Shown here one piece after another: positions 54,173 to 62,760 of a stretch of 64,000 nucleotides of DNA. The stretch is taken from positions 124,001 to 188,000 of the forward strand of contig NZ_RQHV01000002.1 in NCBI RefSeq assembly GCF_004771005.1. The letters run 5' to 3'. A program made the position numbers and the translations under genes. The DNA comes from Leptospira ilyithenensis. GTDB taxonomy: Bacteria; Spirochaetota; Leptospiria; Leptospirales; Leptospiraceae. The notes under the pieces were generated by a model. That model saw nothing but the letters and a program-made list of their open reading frames with translations, was not told the DNA's origin and did not search any database. Numbering within the stretch: position 1 is the stretch's first letter; the number at the start of each line of letters is the position of its first letter.

Positions 54173-56725
54173 ATGTTCAAACGTTTTTCTCGCAGCTTCT
54201 TCCTTCTTACAGAAATCATAAATCTCATCATCCTGATTCCATTTGCCTTTTGGTTTGTGGTTCATTTTATAGAGCCGACTCCCACTCAGCTCAAAATCTT
54301 GTTGGGAGGGATCATTGCTGCCGTCATTGTCGCCCAGATATTACAGTTGTTAGTGAGTGTGCAGTTAAAGCCGATCAAAATCTATCTGGATCTGCTGGGA
54401 GAAGGTAAGGAAATCCCGATTGAGATATTCCTAAATGCAAGGAACAGGCTGGCGAATTTTCCTGCTCGAATAGTCGTAGTTAGTTCCTGTCGGTGGTTTT
54501 TCGGAATGATCATTGCCTCCGGTCCTTTTTTTATGGCGGAAGAATCTACCGTTTCCCAAAAAGTGAACTTTGGCGGGATTCTGATTTTCACAGCTATTAT
54601 CAGCATTCTTATCACATACATTGTTGCGAACATCCTTCTTCGAAATTTATACATGAAGGAGTTATTCGTTCCTCCCCGAAATTATCACGGGGAGAGTTTT
54701 AAATATCAAAATCTAAGAGTTTCATTGCCTATTTTGATTTCTGCAATGATGCAGCTTCTCTTGATCGCACTCGTGCTCATCAGTTTTAATTCCACTAAGA
54801 ACGCAATAGACAGTGCATTTCAAAATCAATTGTCCAATATCAATTCGAACAATTCGGTTATTATCGAAGGCTATTTCAAATCCAGAGAGACTGACATTCT
54901 TGATTTTGTTTCCAACAAACAGGTCATCCAAATAGCAAAAGAAAAACGATGGAAGGAACTAACTCCTTATTTGCAAAAAATTTATAGTGATCCTATGGCA
55001 TTGTATGAAAATAATTTTGTAGGATCCGCAGAAGGGATTGTTGTAGCGAGTAGATTGCCGACCGGTTTAGGTAAAAATCTGTATGATGGGCCAGCCGAAG
55101 CAGATAGCTTTAAATTTACCAAAGACCAACAGGCGGTTTTCAGTAAGGCATTTCGTTCTCCGGTCACACAAGAATCCGTGATTCTGTTGACGGCTCCCAT
55201 CAGAGACGAATCGGGAGAGGTGATTGCAGTTGCAGGATTTCCTTTTTTTGCCGGAAAATTCGTGCAATCCGTGGTCGGCGGGCTTAAGTTAGGTGGGAAG
55301 AGTGGATATTCTTTGCTTTTGGATCGTGATTTCGTCGCGATTTGGCATCCCAACGAAAAATATACTTTGTATGATTTCAAAAAGGAATCTCTTGCAGATA
55401 GGATTTTGAATGCTTCCGAAGATTCATTTGTAAAATATTCGTTTAACGGCTCTCACAAAGCATTGATGCGACAATACAATGAAAAATATCAATTTTACTT
55501 CGTAACAACCATCGGTGTGGATGAAATAGAACACAATGCGATTATTTCGATGATTTGGCTTTCCGTCATAGGAATTTTGAGTTCTACGTTTATCAATCTA
55601 TTTGTCATCTTGATCTTGAAAACCAGACTCTCCGGTTTGTCTACCGTCGAAATCATTTTGGAGAGAATCAAAAAAGGCGATTTAACTGAAAAAACCCATC
55701 CTGATTCGGTTGATGAACTTGGTAAATTGCAAGAGGGTTTGAACAATACGATCGATCAGATTGCGGACGTAGTGGGTGCAAACCAGATGATCTCGGAAGA
55801 TTTGGCGTCATCCGCCGAACAAATGTCAGTTGCCTTGGGAAGTCTTTCCGCAAATGCCCAAACACAGGCTGCATCTGCGGAAGAAATTTCTGCATCCATT
55901 GAAGAAATCTCCGCCGCGGTTCAAAATGTAGACGCTCAATCGGATGTACAGGCACAGAAAGTGGAAATTCTGAAAACTCAAATGAATCACTTGTCCAATA
56001 TCATACAGGCAATGGGAAGACAGGTTGGAAAAGCCTCGGAAGATGTGACTGAAATTACAAATGAGGCGCAGAAAGGACAGGCTTCTTTGGATTTTATGCG
56101 TAATAGCATTACAAAGATCAGCGAGAGTTCTCAGGAGATCGGGAGTGTGATAGAAATCATCAACAATATTTCCGAACAGATCAACTTGCTTGCGTTAAAT
56201 GCTGCAATCGAAGCGGCAAGAGCCGGGGTTTACGGAAGAGGGTTCGCAGTCGTTGCGGACGAGATTGGCAAATTGGCTGATAAAACGGCCCAGTCAATAC
56301 AAGACATTGATTCTTTGATTCAGGCCAATGAAAAAGAAATTACCAATGGAACGGAAACCATTGAGGCTACGATTTCTCTGATTCAGGCGATCATCAAAGG
56401 TGTGAATTCATTCCAGGATTTGACTCATTCTATCGAGTCCAACACTAAGGAACAATTGGCGATCAACCAGAAAGTGATTACGGAAGTGGATAGTGTGAAT
56501 GAAATCAGCAGAGGCATCAAACTTTCCATGGAAGAACAAAAGATCGCAATCGGTGAAGTGGCTCAGGCGATTTTCAGTATTAATGATCTGACTCAATCCA
56601 CTGCAGCAGGTTTGGAAGAAATGACCGCTACATCCAACGGAATGGCGAATTTGGCGGAAACTTTAAAACGGAAAATTAATTTTTTCCAATTGAGTAAATC
56701 GGTTCCTTTGTTTCGTAAATCATAA
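54173..56725 (+). CDS. Methyl-accepting chemotaxis protein, first of a tandem pair
   Basis: An 850-residue receptor. The N-terminal 180 residues hold four hydrophobic segments, an unusual extra membrane part. A further helix near 190 starts the sensor region (about 215-450), with the Cache-type motif GGKSGYSLLLDRDFVAIWHP. A helix at about 455-480 leads to a HAMP region and a signalling domain with the hairpin sequence NNISEQINLLALNAAIEAAR and GRGFAVVADEIGKLADKTA. It is 102 bases upstream of a close paralogue. The ligand is unknown. Confidence 0.9.
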   Translation: MFKRFSRSFFLLTEIINLIILIPFAFWFVVHFIEPTPTQLKILLGGIIAAVIVAQILQLLVSVQLKPIKIYLDLLGEGKEIPIEIFLNARNRLANFPARIVVVSSCRWFFGMIIASGPFFMAEESTVSQKVNFGGILIFTAIISILITYIVANILLRNLYMKELFVPPRNYHGESFKYQNLRVSLPILISAMMQLLLIALVLISFNSTKNAIDSAFQNQLSNINSNNSVIIEGYFKSRETDILDFVSNKQVIQIAKEKRWKELTPYLQKIYSDPMALYENNFVGSAEGIVVASRLPTGLGKNLYDGPAEADSFKFTKDQQAVFSKAFRSPVTQESVILLTAPIRDESGEVIAVAGFPFFAGKFVQSVVGGLKLGGKSGYSLLLDRDFVAIWHPNEKYTLYDFKKESLADRILNASEDSFVKYSFNGSHKALMRQYNEKYQFYFVTTIGVDEIEHNAIISMIWLSVIGILSSTFINLFVILILKTRLSGLSTVEIILERIKKGDLTEKTHPDSVDELGKLQEGLNNTIDQIADVVGANQMISEDLASSAEQMSVALGSLSANAQTQAASAEEISASIEEISAAVQNVDAQSDVQAQKVEILKTQMNHLSNIIQAMGRQVGKASEDVTEITNEAQKGQASLDFMRNSITKISESSQEIGSVIEIINNISEQINLLALNAAIEAARAGVYGRGFAVVADEIGKLADKTAQSIQDIDSLIQANEKEITNGTETIEATISLIQAIIKGVNSFQDLTHSIESNTKEQLAINQKVITEVDSVNEISRGIKLSMEEQKIAIGEVAQAIFSINDLTQSTAAGLEEMTATSNGMANLAETLKRKINFFQLSKSVPLFRKS

Positions 56726-56735
56726 CATCGACTAA

Positions 56736-56775
56736 AAAACCCGAAGATTAATCTTCTGAAATGGTTCGGTTTTAA
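56736..56775 (+). terminator. Possible terminator between the two receptor genes
   Basis: A compound hairpin: the perfect inner stem GAAGAT-ta-ATCTTC (56743-56756) and an outer AAAACC.GAA/TTCGGTTTT pairing with a one-base bulge, ending in TTTT. It would separate or reduce read-through into the second receptor gene. Confidence 0.4.
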
Positions 56776-56827
56776 ATGTTGCAGAACTAATTAGAACCAT
56801 TCCCATTGACCTTTAGGTTCACTGGAA

Positions 56828-59377
56828 ATGAAATTATACAAACAATATTCTCTTAGAATCCTTTTGGCTACGCAAGGTCTTTCCCTTGGGGTAGTCGTTC
56901 CTCTCGGTACGATCTTTGCTTATTTTTTGATCAAACCGACCAAAGAACAATTCATAACGATCTTAATTTCAATCCTTGCTGCTTCGGTCGCTGCTCAAGT
57001 AGTTCATTTCGGATTTATCGCAAAGTATTTAAAAGAAGTAAAAAACTATCTGGTTCAAAGGGAAAATGGAGAAACCATCTCTTCCGAAACCTACCTGAAG
57101 GTATGGGACACTGCAGCCAGAATTCCCATTATATTTGCCATAGGCGGAGCGGTTCAATGGATCATCGCTGCCATTATCATTTTAGTTCCTTTCCTTTTGA
57201 TGGATGTAACTACAAAGACACAAGCATTCTATTTTGAAAACATAATGATCTTTCTTGCTTTGATCAATATTCTTTTGGCATTTGTAGGAGCGGAAGCAGC
57301 ATCTCATTTTCTGTTAAAGAAAGATGCGTTCGAAAGAGGATTTGCAGAAAAGGAAAATCCTTTTTATCGAAGATTGGGCAAAAGCATTCCCATCATGTTT
57401 TGTCTCTCGATCATCATGCTCAGCGACGTATACATGATGGTTTCTTTTAAGATCAATGCCAATTCCCTGGAAAAGGCATATTCGAACCAACTTTATAATT
57501 TCAACTCAAGCAATGAAGCCGCCATGAGCGTGTTATTCGAGTCACTTGAAATCAGTATCACCGAATTTGCGGGAAGCAAAGAGGTGAAAGATGCATTTGC
57601 CACCAAACAATATGGAAAACTAACACCTACTCTTAGAAGGATCCTGGAAAATCCAGCGAGCTTCATAGAAAATACATTTGTTACCAGCCTGGACGCCGGT
57701 TATCCGGTTGTCGCAACGGGTTCTCCCAAAGGGGAGGGTCTTGGATTCAAACTAATCACGAATCCTTTGATCAAAGAAAATATTGATAAAGCCTTAAATG
57801 GAGAAATTCATTTTGGAATCGCAGAGGCTTCACCCATAACCAAAAAGATCGTTATTTTTGTTTCTGCACCGGTGAAAGATGATAAAGGCAAAACGATAGG
57901 GATCGTAGGATTTCCTTTTCTCATCGGGGATGCATTGAGTACTTTCCTGAAAAATGTTCATATCGGAACCACTGGTTATTCTTTTCTCTTGGATCGCGCC
58001 GACAAAATGGTTTGGCATCCGAACCCCAAATACTTGTTATTCGATCTAACCTCCGACCCGAATTTTCAGGAATTGGCGAAAAACGCGGGGGAGACCGATG
58101 CGTTTACAAATCCTTGGGAAGGATCTGTCTTTCTTCTTCGTAAAAAATTGAATCCGAAATACGGATTTCAATTTTACTCTACCATTGATTTGGATGAGAT
58201 AGAGATGGAATGTTATGATGCCTTGGACGGACTAATGTATCTCAGCATCAGCGGTGCACTTGCCATTGCACTGTTTATGTATGTTTTATTTTATTTTCGT
58301 TTCAAACCGCTTCGTTCGATTGAAAAAACTTTGGAAAGAATGGCAGAAGGGGATTTACGGGACAATGCCCATTTGCAATCTTCAGACGAATTCGGAAAAC
58401 TCTCACAGGGTTTGAATCGTACAATCGCACAGGTATCGGAAGTGGTGCAGGTAAATCAGTCTATCTCGGATGATATGGCGGCCTCTGCGGAAGAAATGAC
58501 AGTTGCATTGAATAGTTTGTCTTCGAATGCACAGACTCAAGCTGCCGCCGCAGAAGAAATTTCCGCTTCCATTGAAGAAATTTCCGCCGCCGTACAGAAC
58601 GTAGACGCACAAGCGGAAGATCAATTTAAAAAAGTGGAATTCTTGCGCAAACAGATGTCCGAATTGTCGGAGATCATAGAATCCATGGGCAAGGAAGTAG
58701 GGGAAGCCTCTGCCGAGGTGAATCATATCACCAACGAAGCCAAAACAGGACAGTCCTCCTTGGATTCCATGCGCAACAGCATCACTAAAATCAGCGAGAG
58801 TTCCCAAGAGATAGGAAGTGTGATTGAAATCATCAATAATATTTCCGAACAGATCAACTTGCTTGCGTTAAATGCTGCAATCGAAGCGGCAAGGGCTGGG
58901 ATTTACGGAAGAGGGTTCGCCGTTGTTGCGGATGAGATCGGAAAATTAGCCGAAAAAACAGCTACTTCCATCAAAGACATAGACGAACTCATTCAAGCGA
59001 ATGAAAAGGAAATCACTAACGGAACCGTAACCATCGAAGCGACCATTTCTCTCATCCAAAGAATCATCAAAGGCGTGAATTCTTTCAATGCCATGACCGA
59101 GTCCATCGAGAGAAATACCAAAAACCAACTAACGATTAATGTAAAGGTAAGTGATGAAGTGGAAAAGGTGAATCAAATCAGTCGAGGCATCAAACTTTCC
59201 ATGGAAGAACAAAAAAATGCAATCGGAGAAGTGGCACAGGCGATTTTCAGTATCAACGATCTGACTCAATCTACTGCGGCAGGTTTGGAACAAATGACAG
59301 CTACATCGAATGGAATCTCCAATTTGGCGGATACCTTAAAGAAAAAAATTAACTTCTTTCATTTGCATAAGTCCTGA
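56828..59377 (+). CDS. Methyl-accepting chemotaxis protein, second of a tandem pair
   Basis: An 849-residue receptor with the same layout as the one before: multi-helix N-terminus, a Cache-type sensor (GTTGYSFLLDRADKMVWHP), a helix, HAMP and the signalling hairpin NNISEQINLLALNAAIEAAR. The sensor halves are only moderately alike, while the signalling halves are nearly the same and include a block of DNA identity (about 58827-58890 against 56165-56220). The pair probably arose by duplication and has kept its signalling end alike. Confidence 0.9.
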   Translation: MKLYKQYSLRILLATQGLSLGVVVPLGTIFAYFLIKPTKEQFITILISILAASVAAQVVHFGFIAKYLKEVKNYLVQRENGETISSETYLKVWDTAARIPIIFAIGGAVQWIIAAIIILVPFLLMDVTTKTQAFYFENIMIFLALINILLAFVGAEAASHFLLKKDAFERGFAEKENPFYRRLGKSIPIMFCLSIIMLSDVYMMVSFKINANSLEKAYSNQLYNFNSSNEAAMSVLFESLEISITEFAGSKEVKDAFATKQYGKLTPTLRRILENPASFIENTFVTSLDAGYPVVATGSPKGEGLGFKLITNPLIKENIDKALNGEIHFGIAEASPITKKIVIFVSAPVKDDKGKTIGIVGFPFLIGDALSTFLKNVHIGTTGYSFLLDRADKMVWHPNPKYLLFDLTSDPNFQELAKNAGETDAFTNPWEGSVFLLRKKLNPKYGFQFYSTIDLDEIEMECYDALDGLMYLSISGALAIALFMYVLFYFRFKPLRSIEKTLERMAEGDLRDNAHLQSSDEFGKLSQGLNRTIAQVSEVVQVNQSISDDMAASAEEMTVALNSLSSNAQTQAAAAEEISASIEEISAAVQNVDAQAEDQFKKVEFLRKQMSELSEIIESMGKEVGEASAEVNHITNEAKTGQSSLDSMRNSITKISESSQEIGSVIEIINNISEQINLLALNAAIEAARAGIYGRGFAVVADEIGKLAEKTATSIKDIDELIQANEKEITNGTVTIEATISLIQRIIKGVNSFNAMTESIERNTKNQLTINVKVSDEVEKVNQISRGIKLSMEEQKNAIGEVAQAIFSINDLTQSTAAGLEQMTATSNGISNLADTLKKKINFFHLHKS

Positions 59378-59397
59378 AGCCTATTTGAAATAATTTC

Positions 59398-59428
59398 TTG
59401 ACAAATTTGATATTTAGAATTTTATACT
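59398..59428 (+). promoter_or_regulatory. Promoter of the SRPBCC gene, likely leaderless
   Basis: A consensus TTGACA (59398-59403) and TATACT (59423-59428) are separated by 19 bases. The expected start point, about seven bases after the -10, falls on the ATG at 59435, and no Shine-Dalgarno is present. The mRNA would be leaderless or nearly so. Confidence 0.6.
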
Positions 59429-59434
59429 TGTCTA

Positions 59435-59956
59435 ATGAAAGTTATTAAGTTTATTCTTTTGGGTCTCTTATCCCTCATCTTAGTGTTTCTACTAAGCGGG
59501 TTCTTTTTACCTTCGGAATACGGTTTGGAAAGAACGATATTCGTTCAGGCAAACAAAGAAAAGGTTTTCGATCTTGTAAATGATGTGGAGAAAAATCAAC
59601 TTTGGTCTCCTTGGAGAGCAAAGGATCCGGAAGCAAAAATTACTTTCGGAGAAAAGAAAGCGGGATTAGGTGCCTCTTATAGTTGGGTTGGTTCTGTTTC
59701 CGGTTCGGGCAGTTTGACTATCACCAAGTCGGAACCTTTTCAAACAATTGAAAACCATTTGGACTTTGGCGATATGGGAAAGGCCGAGGCTTATTGGAAG
59801 TTTTCTCCGAAGGAAAAAGGTATGGATGTTACCTGGGGTTTCACAGGCAAAGCGGAAGGATATTTCGACCGTTACTTTGGAGTTCTGATTGAACCGTTTT
59901 TGGGGCCGGATTACGAAGCGGGCTTAAGCAAACTCAAGGCGATTGCAGAAGAATAA
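59435..59956 (+). CDS. SRPBCC (START-like) family protein
   Basis: A 173-residue protein with an N-terminal membrane segment (IKFILLGLLSLILVFLLSGFF), then an SRPBCC domain: RTIFVQANKEKVFDLVNDVE, KNQLWSPWRA, ending in a long C-terminal helix (DYEAGLSKLKAIAEE). This fold binds hydrophobic ligands. The N-terminal helix would tether it to the membrane with the domain outside. It is followed by a palindromic operator and the ArsR-methyltransferase gene, but is not evidently part of that operon. Confidence 0.8.
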   Translation: MKVIKFILLGLLSLILVFLLSGFFLPSEYGLERTIFVQANKEKVFDLVNDVEKNQLWSPWRAKDPEAKITFGEKKAGLGASYSWVGSVSGSGSLTITKSEPFQTIENHLDFGDMGKAEAYWKFSPKEKGMDVTWGFTGKAEGYFDRYFGVLIEPFLGPDYEAGLSKLKAIAEE

Positions 59957-59970
59957 TTTTTAAAAAATCG

Positions 59971-60023
59971 TTGTCAAAAGCTGACATATCAAGATTTCTT
60001 GATATGTAGATATCTTTTGACAA
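59971..60023 (+). promoter_or_regulatory. Nested palindromic operator at the ArsR-methyltransferase start
   Basis: A perfect inverted repeat ACATATCAAG-attt-CTTGATATGT (59984-60007) lies inside a second, outer repeat TTGTCAAAAG (59971-59980) and CTTTTGACAA (60014-60023) whose right arm ends on the A of the ATG at 60023. ATCAAG-type arms are typical of ArsR-family operators. The inner repeat would overlap the promoter (a CTGACA lies at 59981-59986), so autoregulation by the adjacent gene is the likely use. There is no Shine-Dalgarno before the ATG. Confidence 0.7.
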
Positions 60024-61030
60024 TGAAACTGGGAACATACCCCCAACGATCGGCTGGTCCGAGACATATTTTACCTGCGTTGAAGGCAGTTTCGGATGAA
60101 ACCCGCGTCCGTATCCTTCATATTCTCAGTTTTGGGGCTTTTTCCGTAAATGAGATCGTAGAAATCTTGAGTATGGGACAGTCTCGGATTTCCCGCCATT
60201 TGAAAATACTTACGGATGCTGGTCTGATTTCTTCCCGAAGAGAAGGGTCCCTCGTGTATTCTTCCCTTCCTGAAGACCCTTCTAAAGCAAACGAAGGTAG
60301 TACAGAGATCTTTTCAAACGATTTGACCCACCTCATTCTTTCTTATAAAGAAGATCTTCCCGACAGAGAAAAAGACCAAAGAATGGTGAGTTTGATCTTG
60401 GAAGGAAGGGAAAAAAAATCAAAGGTGTTTTTTGACAGAGTTGCCGCCGAATGGGAATCCATTCAGGAAGAATCACTTAACCCGAAATTATACAGATCCT
60501 GGATCATCGACAATCTACCGACGAACAGCCATCAGATTGTGGATCTGGGCTGCGGTCCTGGAGGACTCATCCCTTATTTGCTTCCCAAATCCAAAATGGT
60601 AATCGGGATTGATTCCTCTCCGAAGATGATCGAGCTTGCACATAGTGCCTACGGAAATAATCCAAGCGTAAAATTGGCCCAAGCACAATTGGAATCACTT
60701 CCCTTATCGGATGAAGTATGTGAAGCAGTGGTTGGTTCCATGGTACTTCATCATATTTCCCATCCGCCCACCGTGCTAGAAGAAATTTATAGAGTTTTAA
60801 AACCGGGCGGGGTATTTTGCATGGTGGATTTAGAGAAACACAACCAGGAGTTCATGCGGGATAATTTTGCAGACTTATGGCTTGGGTTTGACAAAGACGT
60901 TTTGGAGTCATGGCTCATTAACGCAAATTTCGAGATCGAATCGGAAAACCAAATTCAAACGGATTCAATATTTAAAATATTAACAATCAAAGCAAGGAAG
61001 AAAGGAGGACAATATGTCCACAGCAACTAA
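60023..61030 (+). CDS. ArsR-family regulator fused to a SAM-dependent methyltransferase domain (SahR-like)
   Basis: From the ATG at 60023 the product has 335 residues. The N-terminal 90 form an ArsR-type winged helix ([40 protein letters not shown]); the metal-binding Cys pattern of ArsR/SmtB sensors is absent. The C-terminal part is a class I methyltransferase fold with [29 protein letters not shown] and [13 protein letters not shown]. This architecture, directly upstream of ahcY, resembles SahR, which in Desulfovibrio controls the SAM cycle and senses S-adenosylhomocysteine. The end overlaps the ahcY start by 17 bases, so they are one operon. Confidence 0.85.
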   Translation: MKLGTYPQRSAGPRHILPALKAVSDETRVRILHILSFGAFSVNEIVEILSMGQSRISRHLKILTDAGLISSRREGSLVYSSLPEDPSKANEGSTEIFSNDLTHLILSYKEDLPDREKDQRMVSLILEGREKKSKVFFDRVAAEWESIQEESLNPKLYRSWIIDNLPTNSHQIVDLGCGPGGLIPYLLPKSKMVIGIDSSPKMIELAHSAYGNNPSVKLAQAQLESLPLSDEVCEAVVGSMVLHHISHPPTVLEEIYRVLKPGGVFCMVDLEKHNQEFMRDNFADLWLGFDKDVLESWLINANFEIESENQIQTDSIFKILTIKARKKGGQYVHSN

Positions 61031-62333
61031 TACAAAATCAGAAAGACTGCCTTATAAAGTCAGAGATATCTCTTTGGCCGATTGGGGTAGAGAAGAAATC
61101 ATTCTCGCTGAAAAAGAAATGCCAGGTCTCATGGCACTTCGTGAAGAGTTTGGAAAAACAAAACCGTTGAAAGGCGCGCGAATTGCAGGATCTCTCCATA
61201 TGACGATCCAAACCGCTGTTCTTATTGAAACATTAATCGAGTTAGGCGCTGAAATTCGTTGGTCTTCTTGTAATATTTTCTCTACACAAGATCATGCCGC
61301 TTCTGCCATCGCGAAAGCGGGAATTCCCGTATTTGCTTGGAAAGGCGAAACGGAAGAAGAATACTGGTGGTGTATCGAACAAACTGTTTTCTTTGACGGA
61401 GACAAAGGACCGAATATGATTTTGGATGACGGTGGGGATTTAACTCATTATATCCATGACAAATACCCTCAATTCCTTTCCGAAATCAAAGGTGTTTCCG
61501 AAGAGACAACTACAGGCGTAAATGCACTTTACAAAAAATTGAAAACAGGTGATTTGAAACTGCCTGCAATCAACGTAAACGACTCGGTTACAAAATCAAA
61601 ATTTGACAATCTTTACGGTTGCCGTGAGTCACTTGCTGACGGTATCAAAAGAGCAACAGATATCATGCTTGCCGGTAAAGTAGCACTTGTTTGTGGGTAT
61701 GGCGATGTTGGAAAAGGTTCCGCAGCTTCCCTTCGCAATTTCGGTGCAAGAGTTGTAGTAACTGAAATCGATCCGATCTGCGCTCTTCAGGCAGTTATGG
61801 AAGGATACCAAGTTTTAAGAGTAGAAGACATCATTGAAAATGCAGACATCATCGTAACTGCAACTGGAAATGACGACATCATCACTCTGGAGCACATGAA
61901 GAGTATGAAAGACGGCGCTATTCTTTGCAATATCGGCCACTTTGATACTGAAATTCAAATGTCACGATTGAACTCCGAAAAAGGTGTTACTAAAAAAGAA
62001 ATCAAACCTCAAGTTGATAAATACACTTTCCCTGACGGCAAAGCAATTATCGTACTTGCGGAAGGAAGACTTGTCAACCTTGGTTGTGCAACCGGACATC
62101 CTTCTTTTGTAATGTCTACTTCGTTTACAAACCAAGTACTTGCTCAAATCGAACTTTGGACAAACAAGTATGAGATCGGTGTATATCGACTGCCAAAAAG
62201 ATTGGATGAGAAAGTTGCTGCTCTTCACTTGGAAAAACTAGGTGTAAGACTTACCAAACTCAATGCAAAACAGGCAGAATACATTGCGGTTCCGATCGAA
62301 GGCCCTTACAAACCGGAACATTACCGTTACTAG
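61014..62333 (+). CDS. ahcY: Adenosylhomocysteinase
   Basis: A 439-residue SAH hydrolase preceded by AAGGAGG. It splits S-adenosylhomocysteine to homocysteine and adenosine, relieving product inhibition of methyltransferases. Motifs: [45 protein letters not shown], the NAD site [20 protein letters not shown] and the C-terminal KPEHYRY tail. It follows the SahR-like regulator and precedes a ferredoxin and metH, completing the methyl cycle with MetH. Confidence 0.97.
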   Translation: MSTATNTKSERLPYKVRDISLADWGREEIILAEKEMPGLMALREEFGKTKPLKGARIAGSLHMTIQTAVLIETLIELGAEIRWSSCNIFSTQDHAASAIAKAGIPVFAWKGETEEEYWWCIEQTVFFDGDKGPNMILDDGGDLTHYIHDKYPQFLSEIKGVSEETTTGVNALYKKLKTGDLKLPAINVNDSVTKSKFDNLYGCRESLADGIKRATDIMLAGKVALVCGYGDVGKGSAASLRNFGARVVVTEIDPICALQAVMEGYQVLRVEDIIENADIIVTATGNDDIITLEHMKSMKDGAILCNIGHFDTEIQMSRLNSEKGVTKKEIKPQVDKYTFPDGKAIIVLAEGRLVNLGCATGHPSFVMSTSFTNQVLAQIELWTNKYEIGVYRLPKRLDEKVAALHLEKLGVRLTKLNAKQAEYIAVPIEGPYKPEHYRY

Positions 62334-62343
62334 AAAAAAGAAA

Positions 62344-62369
62344 TCTCACCTGGCATTCGCTAGGTGAGA
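62344..62369 (+). other. Hairpin between ahcY and the ferredoxin gene
   Basis: The stem TCTCACCT/AGGTGAGA with two extra inner G-C pairs lies 10 bases after the ahcY stop and has no T-tract, so it is not a standard terminator. It may stabilise the ahcY mRNA or mark a processing site. A strong AAAGGAGG precedes the next ATG. Confidence 0.4.
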
Positions 62370-62397
62370 AGTACCGAATCTTATAAAGGAGGATTTC

Positions 62398-62697
62398 ATG
62401 ACTTACGTAGTAACTGAACTTTGTGTTGATTGTAAATACACTAGTTGCGCGGCAGTTTGCCCTGTGGAAGCTTTCCACGAGGGACCGGATACTTTATATA
62501 TTGATCCGGATACTTGTATTGATTGCAACGCTTGCCAATATGAGTGCCCTATTGATGCGATTTTTCCCGATTATGATGTTCCGGATAAACATAAAGAGTC
62601 CATTGCTGTCAATCAGTCGGAAGCGACAAAGTTCCCTGTGATTGTTAACACCAAACCACCGCTTAAAGGTGCTAAGTGTATCGATCCGAGTAAATAA
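62398..62697 (+). CDS. Two-cluster ferredoxin
   Basis: A 99-residue ferredoxin with the two cluster motifs: C9, C12, C17 and C21 in [14 protein letters not shown] (a 7Fe-type variant spacing in the first) and C40, C43, C46, C50 in [12 protein letters not shown]. The length and the long C-terminal tail match the FdxA (7Fe) type. It lies between ahcY and metH. Methionine synthase needs reductive reactivation of its cobalamin, so a reductant role is attractive, but that is inference. Confidence 0.88.
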   Translation: MTYVVTELCVDCKYTSCAAVCPVEAFHEGPDTLYIDPDTCIDCNACQYECPIDAIFPDYDVPDKHKESIAVNQSEATKFPVIVNTKPPLKGAKCIDPSK

Positions 62698-62704
62698 AAT
62701 TTTT

Positions 62705-62725
62705 CACGAGGGAAACTCCCTCGTG
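62705..62725 (+). terminator. Hairpin after the ferredoxin gene
   Basis: A perfect 9-bp stem CACGAGGGA/TCCCTCGTG with a 3-base loop, followed by a weak TTGTCT. It may be a terminator or attenuator between the ferredoxin and metH. Confidence 0.55.
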
Positions 62726-62760
62726 TTGTCTAATAAGTAATTATAATAAATATAACACAA

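Noticed and set aside
62698..62760. Cobalamin or SAM riboswitch before metH
   Set aside because: Only 63 bases lie between the ferredoxin stop and the metH ATG, with a simple hairpin; no room or motif for a cobalamin riboswitch.
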